DNA from: a virus | Virus record (IMG/VR): IMGVR_UViG_3300009194_000007 | Location: 37,611 to 101,610 of that record | DNA length: 64,000 nucleotides | Reading direction: 5' to 3' (one strand) | Shown: in pieces, positions 15,930-24,300 of the stretch | How the letters are laid out: each line of letters starts with the position of its first letter | Numbering within the stretch: position 1 is the stretch's first letter | Translations under genes and position numbers: made by a program | Notes under the pieces: model-generated | What the model was told of the DNA's origin: nothing | What the model saw: only the letters and a program-made list of their open reading frames with translations | Database searches by the model: none

Positions 15930-17621
15930 TTACCCTCGATTGTCCCAATGGGGTTGCGCTTTGTATTTAATGTCGAACACAAAGTCGAACCCGATAGGTC
16001 TATCCAACGAAAACCAAATATTATTGTATTCAGTAATGTTTGCCAGAGACGTATTATCCGGTGTAAAAGTGGTTGATTTCCAGTTGGGATCAGGATTGTC
16101 TTCCTTACCGAAGATAGTCACCTCGAAAGAATAGGTGAACTGTTTAGGTGATGAATCCGCTTTTAGGTCACCTGTCACAAAATTGAAATCAACCAAGGTG
16201 TTATCCTCGAACCCAGACCCTTGCGGGACACCTACCATATATTCGTTGGTCACCGTATCCGGTCGGAAATTCTGAGAACGAATCTCAGTCGGGTTACGAA
16301 TCAAAAAACCATCCAAGGATGCCAGTGTTTCAATGATGCCATACGAATCGGTAGTCAAATCAAAACACAAGGACAGCGCGGTTTCATCATTTGAATAAGG
16401 GGGTGTTGTTCCAGACAACACACTCTCGACAACACCTCCATAATATACCAAACGATACGAAAAGGATTCTTCGTGAGGGGTAACAAAAACAAACTCTTCT
16501 GTCCCGACCCGAGGTACCGGATACGCATTTGGATTATCGAACCGAAATCCATTTGAAGCATCTTGATCCGAATACTCATCCACGCCATCTGAATTTCGAT
16601 AATCAACCTTCTGGACCGGTGAAATTACCATGTCCTTGGAAAACGGACTCGGTGGTGTTCCTGCTAAGAAATCCTTACTGACCTGCAATTCATAAGGCAT
16701 CCTATCGAAGTCTTGGTGTATGAGAACACCTTCGTCTTCCATTTCCAGCGGCTTGGCAATATAGAAGTCACGATAATCTTCCTTGATCACGCTCCTGTCG
16801 TAAATGGTGTGCGGAGTTACAATTACCACAACCCGAACATTCGTCGGGCGGAAGGCATTGAACAGGAAGAAATTGAAAATGTTTTCAACGACCTTATAAA
16901 ACTCAAGATCGGTGTAAGCATAAACCTCCCCGGTATCCTCATCAACGTAAGGCTCCATGAAGATGTTATATGTCTCTTCACTCACCCGAATGAAAATATA
17001 TGGGGTACTCATCACCTTGTCAGGAGTACGAACTTTAGTCGTCTCGTCATACTTCTCCCCCACGATCTCTAGCTGGGACAAAGTATCTGACGTGTCAAAA
17101 AACTTTCTTCCTTTGAAATACGTGTTCCCGGCAGTATCGACATAGCTATCACCGATCAAAAACGATCTAAAGTCGGTTCTGAAAAAATCAGTGATAACCG
17201 TTTCCATTTGCTGTTGATCATAATCATCCAGAGAGAACACCTTACCGATCTCTGGATCATATTTCTCAGGGTTAGGAAGCCAAGCATATTCGACCTTGAC
17301 ATCCCAGCCGATCAGTCGGAATACCCAATTGACTACATCTACGGTACCGGACTTCTTATAGATAGCCTCTAGGTCACGAATGATCGTTCTTTGGAGTTCG
17401 GGGTTTAAATTGCGAGGGAACTCCATGGCAAACTGACTCGCCAGATGGGCTAGATGTTGTTCGGGCACCCTAGCGTAATCATGCAGGTTGTCCATATCCT
17501 CAATCGCAGCAGCGAACTCATCGAAGAGTTCGCCAGCGGTTTCAAGATATTCCTGAAGTTCATTGTCGCCTTGGAGATATTCTGGAATCCTCTTAGGCAA
17601 TAGCTTCTTGTACGTTTCCAT
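15930..17621 (-). CDS. Tail protein I-like baseplate protein
   Basis: 563 aa. The N-terminal 150 residues match P2 gpI-type tail proteins: LLPKRIPEYLQGD, an acidic helix FDEFAAAIEDMDNL, LASQFAMEFPRNLNPELQRTI, and a YKKSGTVDVVNWVFRLIGW segment. The long C-terminal extension is beta-rich. In contractile-tail baseplates gpI/gp7-type proteins sit next to the wedge protein J/gp6, and here the gp6-like gene is 8 bases upstream on the same strand. It likely forms the outer wedge that carries the fibres encoded immediately downstream. Confidence 0.82.
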   Translation of the reverse strand: METYKKLLPKRIPEYLQGDNELQEYLETAGELFDEFAAAIEDMDNLHDYARVPEQHLAHLASQFAMEFPRNLNPELQRTIIRDLEAIYKKSGTVDVVNWVFRLIGWDVKVEYAWLPNPEKYDPEIGKVFSLDDYDQQQMETVITDFFRTDFRSFLIGDSYVDTAGNTYFKGRKFFDTSDTLSQLEIVGEKYDETTKVRTPDKVMSTPYIFIRVSEETYNIFMEPYVDEDTGEVYAYTDLEFYKVVENIFNFFLFNAFRPTNVRVVVIVTPHTIYDRSVIKEDYRDFYIAKPLEMEDEGVLIHQDFDRMPYELQVSKDFLAGTPPSPFSKDMVISPVQKVDYRNSDGVDEYSDQDASNGFRFDNPNAYPVPRVGTEEFVFVTPHEESFSYRLVYYGGVVESVLSGTTPPYSNDETALSLCFDLTTDSYGIIETLASLDGFLIRNPTEIRSQNFRPDTVTNEYMVGVPQGSGFEDNTLVDFNFVTGDLKADSSPKQFTYSFEVTIFGKEDNPDPNWKSTTFTPDNTSLANITEYNNIWFSLDRPIGFDFVFDIKYKAQPHWDNRG

Positions 17622-17629
17622 AAGGCTCC

Positions 17630-19717
17630 TTAGCGAATGATGTTGAGAACACTGTAATTACTGGTCTGGGTATTGGTCGGCTCATCCGCGAAAGGCATTT
17701 TGAAGACCGCACCATCCCGTGCCACATCGAAGTTCTGATATTCGTTCTGTTGGAATTTCACATAGTACATGCCATTCGGAACAGACGGGGCTTCGATCAA
17801 CGACCGCTTGTAATCCACGAAGACTACCGGGAAGAAATACCCATCAGTTGGTTCGACATTACCATTACCATCGTCCTGCATGATGATGGTTTCCTGATCA
17901 TCCACGATACGAACCGAATTAGGTTTGATTTGATCGCTGTTAGATGTAGCCACATTTTGTGACTTAGGCAATTGGATCAACTGACGGAACCTAGTGAACT
18001 CAACCAAATCACCGGTACCGACTGAAAGGGTATAGGTTCCCGTCTCAGTAGGCTCTTTAATTCGAATCTGATTAGCCTTCGGTGTTGCTAACATGAGGCT
18101 GGTATTCTGGAAAATCTTGTCCTTCATACGTGCCACCAAGGTTTCCACGGTATCCGTATCGTAAACAAGAATCGAATAGGTATTCCCATTGATGGTTACG
18201 TTCCAGATATCATCCTTGTTGATGACATAATCGTAACTCAATTCCACAATCCCATCGTAAGCCGGTTGCGGGATCGGCAGAGGAATCATTGCATCGATTT
18301 CCACCTTCACGAAGTCCGTCATCGGATAGGTGATGTTATTGAATACCGTGGTTAGGTTCTGAAGGTATTCGACAAATTCAGAATGCTGGAATCCGGTACC
18401 GATGGCACCTTCCCGAATACCGAAATACTCGTTGATCCGATCCTTTAGAATCTTGACCAACTGGGCATCAGAAATCGGCAGCTTGGGATGTCGCTTGAAA
18501 TCAATATCCAATTTCAAATAGGTTCGAACCGCTTCACTGATGACCAGATGGGTGGTGTTCACCTTGTATTTGCTCAGGTACTCACCGAGTTGGGTCTTCT
18601 GGACAGCGTTAAGAGGAATGCCTTGCTTGGTCAGATAGGCGATATAGACATTGTTCATGGTGAAGATGATCGTATCCGCCTCATGCTCCCCATAGGCAGT
18701 CACGTCAACGATATCACCGATGCCAGAACGACGAGTCCAAAACTCATAATCGAAGTTGGTGACAGCACGATCATTAGTCCTGACGTACTCAGCGACGTTA
18801 CGACGCATCTCCACAATGCTTTCTTCATCATTACCACCCCGGATAGGAGTCGTATTGGTGAGTTCATAGTAATAGATGTTTCGCGGAGTGGTAGTGGTGT
18901 CGTCATAAAGGTATTCTGATGCGAAATTGAACTCAAGTCCGGTTTTGACCACATCGACTTCGGACCCAGAGGATTCCACCCAATTGACCACGACTTCACC
19001 TTCCGGCTTCTTGCCGAAGATATCGTTACCGAAAATGATCCGCATCCCTGAGCGGTAATAGCGAATGTCATAGGCGCGGGTCTTGGAATCAGCAAACGAG
19101 AGTGCCCCGAGACGGATGCCATTGATCTCGTTGTCAACGTCATAGAACTCGCCCTTGGCATCCTGAATATAAAGGGAGAACTCTTCCTTATTCACATAGT
19201 CGCTGAACTCAAGGAAGTTGTTTTCTCGGTAGGGAGAGGCTTCGAAGTTAAAAGTCTCCTGACGAATCGATCCTTCCTTCACCGACAGGGTGACTTCCGA
19301 ATCCCCAGAAGCAATCGTGGCATCTTCCATGACAATGAAAGCATTGTCCTCGAAATAGACTTCGGTACCATAGGGAATGAAGATGTTTCCAATAGCCGGG
19401 ACGCTGGCATCGGTTTGATTGTCCTTGAGGCGCAGTTTCAGTTGGCCCGTGGCACTGATCTTGCGACGCGGGCGATAGCCGATAGCCGACACCGCAGCAC
19501 GGGCCGAAGAATCCAATCGGGAAGTAATCAGATAGCTTTCTTGGGTACGGCGTTCCAACATAAACTGAAGGTTATCGGTGATATCCGCCAGTAGTTGGAT
19601 AAGCGTCTGTCCCATTGACGATTGATATCCTTGACCCCACCCCGGCTGATCGCTCAGTTTTTGTGTGGCCTCGTCAACGAGTGATTCATAGTCGTACTGG
19701 GTAAAATCTTTGCTCAT
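17630..19717 (-). CDS. Baseplate wedge protein (gp6/gpJ-like)
   Basis: 695 aa. The N-terminus carries the gpJ/gp6 signature: WGQGYQSSMGQTLIQLLADI, FMLERRTQESYLITSRLDSS and AAVSAIGYRPRRKISATG. The middle has RGGNDEESIVEMRRNVAEYV and NFDYEFWTRRSGIGDIVDVTAYGEHE, typical of baseplate J proteins. The C-terminus is beta-rich. It would form the ring of wedge dimers around the hub. It lies between the gp25-like and gpI-like genes, the conserved order in contractile injection systems. Confidence 0.9.
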   Translation of the reverse strand: MSKDFTQYDYESLVDEATQKLSDQPGWGQGYQSSMGQTLIQLLADITDNLQFMLERRTQESYLITSRLDSSARAAVSAIGYRPRRKISATGQLKLRLKDNQTDASVPAIGNIFIPYGTEVYFEDNAFIVMEDATIASGDSEVTLSVKEGSIRQETFNFEASPYRENNFLEFSDYVNKEEFSLYIQDAKGEFYDVDNEINGIRLGALSFADSKTRAYDIRYYRSGMRIIFGNDIFGKKPEGEVVVNWVESSGSEVDVVKTGLEFNFASEYLYDDTTTTPRNIYYYELTNTTPIRGGNDEESIVEMRRNVAEYVRTNDRAVTNFDYEFWTRRSGIGDIVDVTAYGEHEADTIIFTMNNVYIAYLTKQGIPLNAVQKTQLGEYLSKYKVNTTHLVISEAVRTYLKLDIDFKRHPKLPISDAQLVKILKDRINEYFGIREGAIGTGFQHSEFVEYLQNLTTVFNNITYPMTDFVKVEIDAMIPLPIPQPAYDGIVELSYDYVINKDDIWNVTINGNTYSILVYDTDTVETLVARMKDKIFQNTSLMLATPKANQIRIKEPTETGTYTLSVGTGDLVEFTRFRQLIQLPKSQNVATSNSDQIKPNSVRIVDDQETIIMQDDGNGNVEPTDGYFFPVVFVDYKRSLIEAPSVPNGMYYVKFQQNEYQNFDVARDGAVFKMPFADEPTNTQTSNYSVLNIIR

Positions 19718-19728
19718 GGTGATTCCTT

Positions 19729-20115
19729 TTATTCAGCCGCCAGTGAACGAAGACGGGTCTGGAAAGTCGTGGTCGTTCGCAGTGATTTAATCGTCACACG
19801 AACAGAAACCTCATACCGGTTGTTATCAATATCCGGGTAGACGTTGATGACATCGATGGTCACACGGGGTTCGAACCGTTCGATTTGTTCACGAAGTTCG
19901 TATCCGATGATCTCGGCGACATCCGGGGAAATGGGTTCGAAAAGATAGCGTACCAGTGATCCACCAAACGGACTCCTGACCCGCTCGCCAGCCACAACGG
20001 CAATGATCATACGGATTGATTCAACGATCACGTCTTCGTCGTAATTGATTTCAACTTGACCTTTAGAATCAATCGCTAATTCTTTATCGAAATCAGAATA
20101 GATGTGTTTGGGCAT
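19729..20115 (-). CDS. Baseplate wedge protein gp25-like
   Basis: 128 aa with the GPW/gp25 pattern: VEINYDEDVIVESIRMIIAV, RVRSPFGGSLVRYLFEP, then YELREQIERFEPRVTIDVI and a closing beta strand YEVSVRVTIKSL. In T4-type baseplates gp25 starts the sheath and joins gp6 and gp53. Length is typical of the family. A late-promoter motif 26-36 bases upstream and a terminator just before it show that this gene starts a new transcription unit. Confidence 0.92.
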   Translation of the reverse strand: MPKHIYSDFDKELAIDSKGQVEINYDEDVIVESIRMIIAVVAGERVRSPFGGSLVRYLFEPISPDVAEIIGYELREQIERFEPRVTIDVINVYPDIDNNRYEVSVRVTIKSLRTTTTFQTRLRSLAAE

Positions 20116-20140
20116 AGTTCTGAGCCTATATAGTTACAAG

Positions 20141-20151
20141 CGTATTTATAG
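20141..20151 (-). promoter_or_regulatory. T4-type late promoter motif
   Basis: Minus strand CTATAAATACG, a near-consensus T4 late promoter, 26 bases ahead of ATG 20115 (gp25-like). Confidence 0.7.
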
Positions 20152-20166
20152 ACCCAGAAACGAGAA

Positions 20167-20186
20167 AGGGGACCGGTTGGTCCCCT
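20167..20186 (-). terminator. Intrinsic terminator
   Basis: Perfect 8-bp stem AGGGGACC / GGTCCCCT with loop GGTT, 10 bases past the PAAR gene stop; followed on the minus strand by TTTCTCGTTTC. Confidence 0.78.
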
Positions 20187-20195
20187 ATTTATTAT

Positions 20196-20480
20196 TCAGC
20201 CACCGGCATAAACATCGGGTGAGCCTTCTTCGACAGTATCCCCGCAACTAATTGGGTCACCTACTCGTCCCAATTGCTTGCCATTGACAAATACCGTCGA
20301 ACTCCCTGATGACAACACCCCATCGTGACAATCACCAGAGCAATGAACATCCCATTTATCACCCTGACGATGTGCTGCTTTTCCATTCACAAAAACATCG
20401 GGTGAGCCTTCAATTGAGGGTCTAGGTGGATATGGCTTATGACCTTTACTCATATCCCCTTTCCGTGTTACTGCTGGCAT
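20196..20480 (-). CDS. PAAR-domain spike tip protein
   Basis: 94 aa from ATG 20480, set by GGAGGT 8 bases upstream that overlaps the preceding gene's end. The sequence is a full PAAR domain: PAVTRKGDMSKGH, SPDVFVNGKAAHRQGD, HCSGDCHDG, SSTVFVNGKQLGRVGDPISCG and SPDVYAG. PAAR proteins form the sharp metal-binding cone on the trimeric spike; His and Cys residues here could bind the ion. It directly follows the spike gene, so the two products surely assemble together. Confidence 0.93.
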   Translation of the reverse strand: MPAVTRKGDMSKGHKPYPPRPSIEGSPDVFVNGKAAHRQGDKWDVHCSGDCHDGVLSSGSSTVFVNGKQLGRVGDPISCGDTVEEGSPDVYAGG

Positions 20481-20482
20481 AT

Positions 20483-21937
20483 TTACACCTCCCATCCGCT
20501 TGTGTATGCCGGACTGCGACCCGAAACATAAGTCAGACGTTCCTTACGTTGGGTAGTTTTGTCCTTGTCGAAACTTATATGAATCCAATAGGTCGATCCG
20601 TTACTGGTTTCAATGATGCATTGGTCATAGGGTACGTTCTTAGCAATGAAATCGAGAACTCGTTTGTAATCGTCTTTGGTTCCCCCTGAAGAGAATTGTA
20701 GATCAATTGCCATGCCCTTTAAATGTTGGCTGGCCCCGCCGCCCCGCCGGAATCCACTATTGATTCGTAGATCAGGGAAATTGCTTGAAATCGGATCAAG
20801 GCAATTGAGAACCAGATTATGAAGGTTGCACACGATATCATCCACAGTAAGACCATTCTGGGCTTCCAGAGGATGCGAGAACACTGCGCCCAAGGACAGA
20901 TCATTAACCGTGAAGGTTCCATTTCCAAGGGGGATACTGTACGGATCGTTTGGATCATTGACCACGGGGCATTCTCCTGATTGTTCGGTTACCGTTTCAT
21001 CGGTAGTAGTAATAGTTTCTGTCGGCAATGGTGCTGTCGGTTCTGTCGGATACTCACCATACGCCAATTCGGCTTCTTTCACATTCTGCTCATCAGGGGT
21101 ATCAAAAGGTGCGTTCACACCAGCCTGTTCGACCAGAGGCTTCGCTGACCCGTAGGAGTAGGCATAGGGAGCCGTATAAACGAATCGTCCTGCCACCATT
21201 CGGATTGCCACACCACCGGGGTTAAGATCGATTCGGGAACCGGAGACGGTCACATTATTGGATGACAGATATTCGGTACCATTACCCGACTGTTCCTTTC
21301 TGCGTCCGAAAATTGTGGTGGTGAAGTCCCCGTTGACAATCTCTTCAACGTCACCTTGAACCTGCCGCTTGACATTACCCTCTACCGTTTCGTCCACATT
21401 CCCTTTGACATAGATGGAAGCATCCTTTTCCACATAGATGCTCAGATTATTGGTGATCTCTTCAACAGCATCCCCGTTCTCATGATATGTCTTGTGGGTG
21501 CCTGACTTGTGAAGAACATGAATCCGCGTGTCACCGGGCGTGTCATCGATTTCAATCACATGCCCTGCCTTGGTCCTGAATACCTTGTTGCGCGGGTACT
21601 GGACACCATCTAGGGTCTTCTCGGGGGGTCCATGAGGTTTGGCGGGTGCCCCGGCGAAGAAGACGGGTTGCATGTGATCGCCTCCTTCGAAAAAGACCCA
21701 CACATGAGAACCGACATCCGGGGTAATGAACCCACCGAGTCCGGGCTGACCTCCCATCAACGGATCAGCAAAGATCGCCCACGGAATATCATCCTCTAGG
21801 AGTTCGTCATGCACCCCAAATACCCGAATCTTGACCCTGCCCGCTTCCATAGGATCAAGATCATTGATGACAACGCCGCGATAATTTCCCGTGAAAGACT
21901 TTTCATTCGTCTTCCTGTCGTATGACTTATGAATCAT
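20483..21937 (-). CDS. Baseplate hub spike (gp5/VgrG-like) with C-terminal M15-type peptidase domain
   Basis: 484 aa. Residues about 15-110 form the OB domain (FTGNYRGVVINDLDPMEAGRV, PWAIFADPLMGGQPG, GSHVWVFFEGGD). Residues about 165-260 are a triple-stranded beta-helix with VxGNVxxxVxGDV repeats. An acidic Thr/Pro linker follows. Residues about 345-484 match M15 peptidases: SGFRRGGGASQHLKGMAIDL (H405, D412), IIE at 443 and WIHISF (H453). T4 gp5 carries a lysozyme instead, placed between OB and helix. The peptidase would locally cut peptide cross-links during penetration. Confidence 0.87.
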   Translation of the reverse strand: MIHKSYDRKTNEKSFTGNYRGVVINDLDPMEAGRVKIRVFGVHDELLEDDIPWAIFADPLMGGQPGLGGFITPDVGSHVWVFFEGGDHMQPVFFAGAPAKPHGPPEKTLDGVQYPRNKVFRTKAGHVIEIDDTPGDTRIHVLHKSGTHKTYHENGDAVEEITNNLSIYVEKDASIYVKGNVDETVEGNVKRQVQGDVEEIVNGDFTTTIFGRRKEQSGNGTEYLSSNNVTVSGSRIDLNPGGVAIRMVAGRFVYTAPYAYSYGSAKPLVEQAGVNAPFDTPDEQNVKEAELAYGEYPTEPTAPLPTETITTTDETVTEQSGECPVVNDPNDPYSIPLGNGTFTVNDLSLGAVFSHPLEAQNGLTVDDIVCNLHNLVLNCLDPISSNFPDLRINSGFRRGGGASQHLKGMAIDLQFSSGGTKDDYKRVLDFIAKNVPYDQCIIETSNGSTYWIHISFDKDKTTQRKERLTYVSGRSPAYTSGWEV

Positions 21938-23225
21938 TGAATTGAACCTTACCTACCTTTGATTTCACCAGACCCTTAATCGATTTTCCATCAATCCCCT
22001 GACGGCTCAAAGTCAAGGCAGTGGTGTAATTTGTCGATTGTGTTCTGGTGGTAATTAGATGTTCGACTTCGGACACCATGTAGTATCCAGAATACATTTC
22101 ACTATAGGGTATTTTACTCGAATCCACAGGCGTCGGAATGATGACTTCGATGATATCCCCGATGGAAACGAAAGGCGTGCCATTGATCTCCACTTTCATC
22201 CGTTGCATCGACATGGTGGCTGAAGATACCCGGTTATTGCTGTTGTTCTCCGAAAGGGTATCCCGTCCATAGGCAATGTTGAGTCCTGCCAGTTCATTCT
22301 CAGGATGGATCAATGACCAATCTGACAATTGGGATGAGCGAGAATCGCCATACTTGTTATCTCGAACGACAAACTCCCCTCGTTCGAAATCGTAATAGCG
22401 TGTCCTGACGCCTCCGGCTCCTTGCAATGTCATCTCGAAGAAATCTTCGGTGCATCCGAGTTTCGTGAAATTGATAGGAACATATTCGTTCGCTTTGGTG
22501 GCTTCCTTGCGACGATCATTCGACCCATAGTAACCACCCATCTTGATCGACGGAATGACATTCTTCATGGATTTGAATCGATCAACCAAGTCAGGAATAG
22601 AACCATAGAAGAAAGTTCCATCCATGGTGATTCCGAACTCGAAGTGACCATCATACTGGGAGTTAGTGTCAGATCGTTCAGCAAGCCACTTGAGGAAGGT
22701 CTGGTTTGTCCAATTGGGTTGAACCACGAACTCATGAACTGTTCTGGTCGGTGATACGTACTTGTCACGGAAATTGATATCCGACACGATGCTATTCACC
22801 ACCGAAGACAACTTGGTGTTGTTCCACCCTCGGTTATGTGACTTGTGCATCATGGCTTCCCATGTCGCATGAACAAAGTGAACCCGGAAGTTGACCTGTT
22901 CCGTCTTCCCGCCGATATGATTCTCGAAATCAATTCGTGAAATCTTCAGCGATACCACTTTGGTATGCTCAGGGGATTTGCCAATGTGCAAGTTGTATGT
23001 GGCATTCGTATCGAGACGATTGTGATTGACCAGATCGCCCGTAGCATCGATAAAATCGATGATTGCCACAGGGCTGCCCAATGACAACCCTTCCTTGACC
23101 ACGATGCCACCTACCCGAAACATGAACATGCCAATATCGGCAGACGTAGACAACCGAACGAAGATAGCATCATCGTAATTCGGTTTGCCTAGCATCTGTT
23201 CAAAAATAATCGTCTCGTCTGCCAT
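21927..23225 (-). CDS. Baseplate hub protein (gp27/gpD-like)
   Basis: 432 aa, overlapping the spike gene by 11 bases. Its pattern fits hub proteins of the gp27/gpD type: N-terminal beta-barrel, then a region with WNNTKLSSVVNSIVSDINF, a FVVQPNWTNQTFLKWLAERS motif (the F-L-x-x-L-A-E of hub proteins), and a C-terminal tube-like half ending in YYMVSEVEHLITTRTQSTNYTTALTLSRQG. It would form the trimeric adaptor between the tail tube and the spike. Gene order hub-spike-PAAR supports this strongly. Confidence 0.85.
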   Translation of the reverse strand: MADETIIFEQMLGKPNYDDAIFVRLSTSADIGMFMFRVGGIVVKEGLSLGSPVAIIDFIDATGDLVNHNRLDTNATYNLHIGKSPEHTKVVSLKISRIDFENHIGGKTEQVNFRVHFVHATWEAMMHKSHNRGWNNTKLSSVVNSIVSDINFRDKYVSPTRTVHEFVVQPNWTNQTFLKWLAERSDTNSQYDGHFEFGITMDGTFFYGSIPDLVDRFKSMKNVIPSIKMGGYYGSNDRRKEATKANEYVPINFTKLGCTEDFFEMTLQGAGGVRTRYYDFERGEFVVRDNKYGDSRSSQLSDWSLIHPENELAGLNIAYGRDTLSENNSNNRVSSATMSMQRMKVEINGTPFVSIGDIIEVIIPTPVDSSKIPYSEMYSGYYMVSEVEHLITTRTQSTNYTTALTLSRQGIDGKSIKGLVKSKVGKVQFNDS

Positions 23226-23542
23226 TAGATCACCTTCGCATTGTTGTTATAGAATCGATAGTACGCATCCAGATCAGGGATATCGACCAATCGACCCACA
23301 TAGTAATCCCTGACCGGATCGAGGAAGTTGTTGTGGAGTGTGATCAGCCACCCCATGTGATAGTTGCCAAAGTATTTCTGAGACAACAGATCAGGACGAT
23401 ATTCAAAGGCCACCGGCAGCCGAATGGTTTGTGTGGTTGGCAAATCCATCTTGTGGATATTGGTATCGATGTAATCCAGTTCCAAGGTGAGTTCATCCAG
23501 ATCATGTTGACCATAGAACTCACGAGTGCTAATCATTGACAT
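23225..23542 (-). CDS. Baseplate wedge protein gp53-like
   Basis: 105 aa from ATG 23542 with GGGAGGT 7 bases upstream. The core FEYRPDLLSQKYFGNYHMGWLI and LHNNFLDPVRDYYVGRLVDIP follows the pattern found in T4 gp53 and LysM-type wedge proteins: R-x-D-L-x-x-x-x-x-G-x-x-x-x-G-W-x-x-x-x-x-N. Its stop and the hub start share bases (TAATG), so translation is coupled. It probably joins wedges to the hub. Confidence 0.8.
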   Translation of the reverse strand: MSMISTREFYGQHDLDELTLELDYIDTNIHKMDLPTTQTIRLPVAFEYRPDLLSQKYFGNYHMGWLITLHNNFLDPVRDYYVGRLVDIPDLDAYYRFYNNNAKVI

Positions 23543-23547
23543 TCGTA

Positions 23548-24297
23548 TTACCTCCCAATATCACCACGAGACGAGACGCCACCACCGATGGCACCACTAA
23601 ACCATTCATTCACATCCTCAACAATCGGTTCCTGTTCGAGTACGCAGGTGACAGATGCCGTTGCTGACATCGGGTACCCTTCTGCATCAAGAACATTACT
23701 GAATTGCGGAGACACACTAGAAATCCAAACAGAAGGCAATCTGAATGTGTTACCGAAGTTGATCCTCACTTTTCTCGGTCCCTGAATGAACCCGATGAAG
23801 TTACTGATACGATCTGCCCAATGTTCGGTGTTTTGAGATGCCACATCGACAGAATCGTATGTGTTTTCAGACGATGTTCCAAGGAAGTTATCGGCTTTAC
23901 CGAGGAAACGTCGAGTTGAAGCATCGAGGTCTTCCATGGTCAAGTGAGTACCGAGGGCCATGGTCATCAGCAAGGCCACCGGAAGCAGAACTTCTTCCTT
24001 AGCGGAATAGTATGCTTCAAATTCAAGTTCAAATGAAATCTCAGACGGTTCGGGGTTAGAATACATCTTGTTCCCCGACATCCCAGTCTTCTTAGCCATG
24101 CCCTGAAGTGCTGCCACCTTGGCGAGTGTCCCATTGACCAAGTTTCCATCAAACGGGGCCGAAAATTCCGACCCCACAGTTACACCAAATGTCTCGGGCA
24201 GTGGCGCTTCGACCATTTCAATGCCTTTGTCACCGCCATAAGCAGTAATCTTGACTTTGAACTTAGAATCAACCTCCCGCATTCTATGCTGTGTCAT
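23548..24297 (-). CDS. Probable baseplate/tail-tube initiator protein
   Basis: 249 aa. N-terminal beta-strand KFKVKITAYGGDKGIEMVEAP, a central variable region, and a C-terminal module KVRINFGNTFRLPSVWISSVSPQF followed by LDAEGYPMSATASVTCVLEQEPIVED. That module has the layout of hub/tube-initiator proteins (S-V-x-x-x-F, D-x-x-G-x-P-x-x-A-x-V). It lies between the tape measure and the gp53-like gene, where T4-like phages place hub and tube-cap genes. I cannot assign it to a specific T4 gene product. Confidence 0.65.
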   Translation of the reverse strand: MTQHRMREVDSKFKVKITAYGGDKGIEMVEAPLPETFGVTVGSEFSAPFDGNLVNGTLAKVAALQGMAKKTGMSGNKMYSNPEPSEISFELEFEAYYSAKEEVLLPVALLMTMALGTHLTMEDLDASTRRFLGKADNFLGTSSENTYDSVDVASQNTEHWADRISNFIGFIQGPRKVRINFGNTFRLPSVWISSVSPQFSNVLDAEGYPMSATASVTCVLEQEPIVEDVNEWFSGAIGGGVSSRGDIGR

Positions 24298-24300
24298 TCA

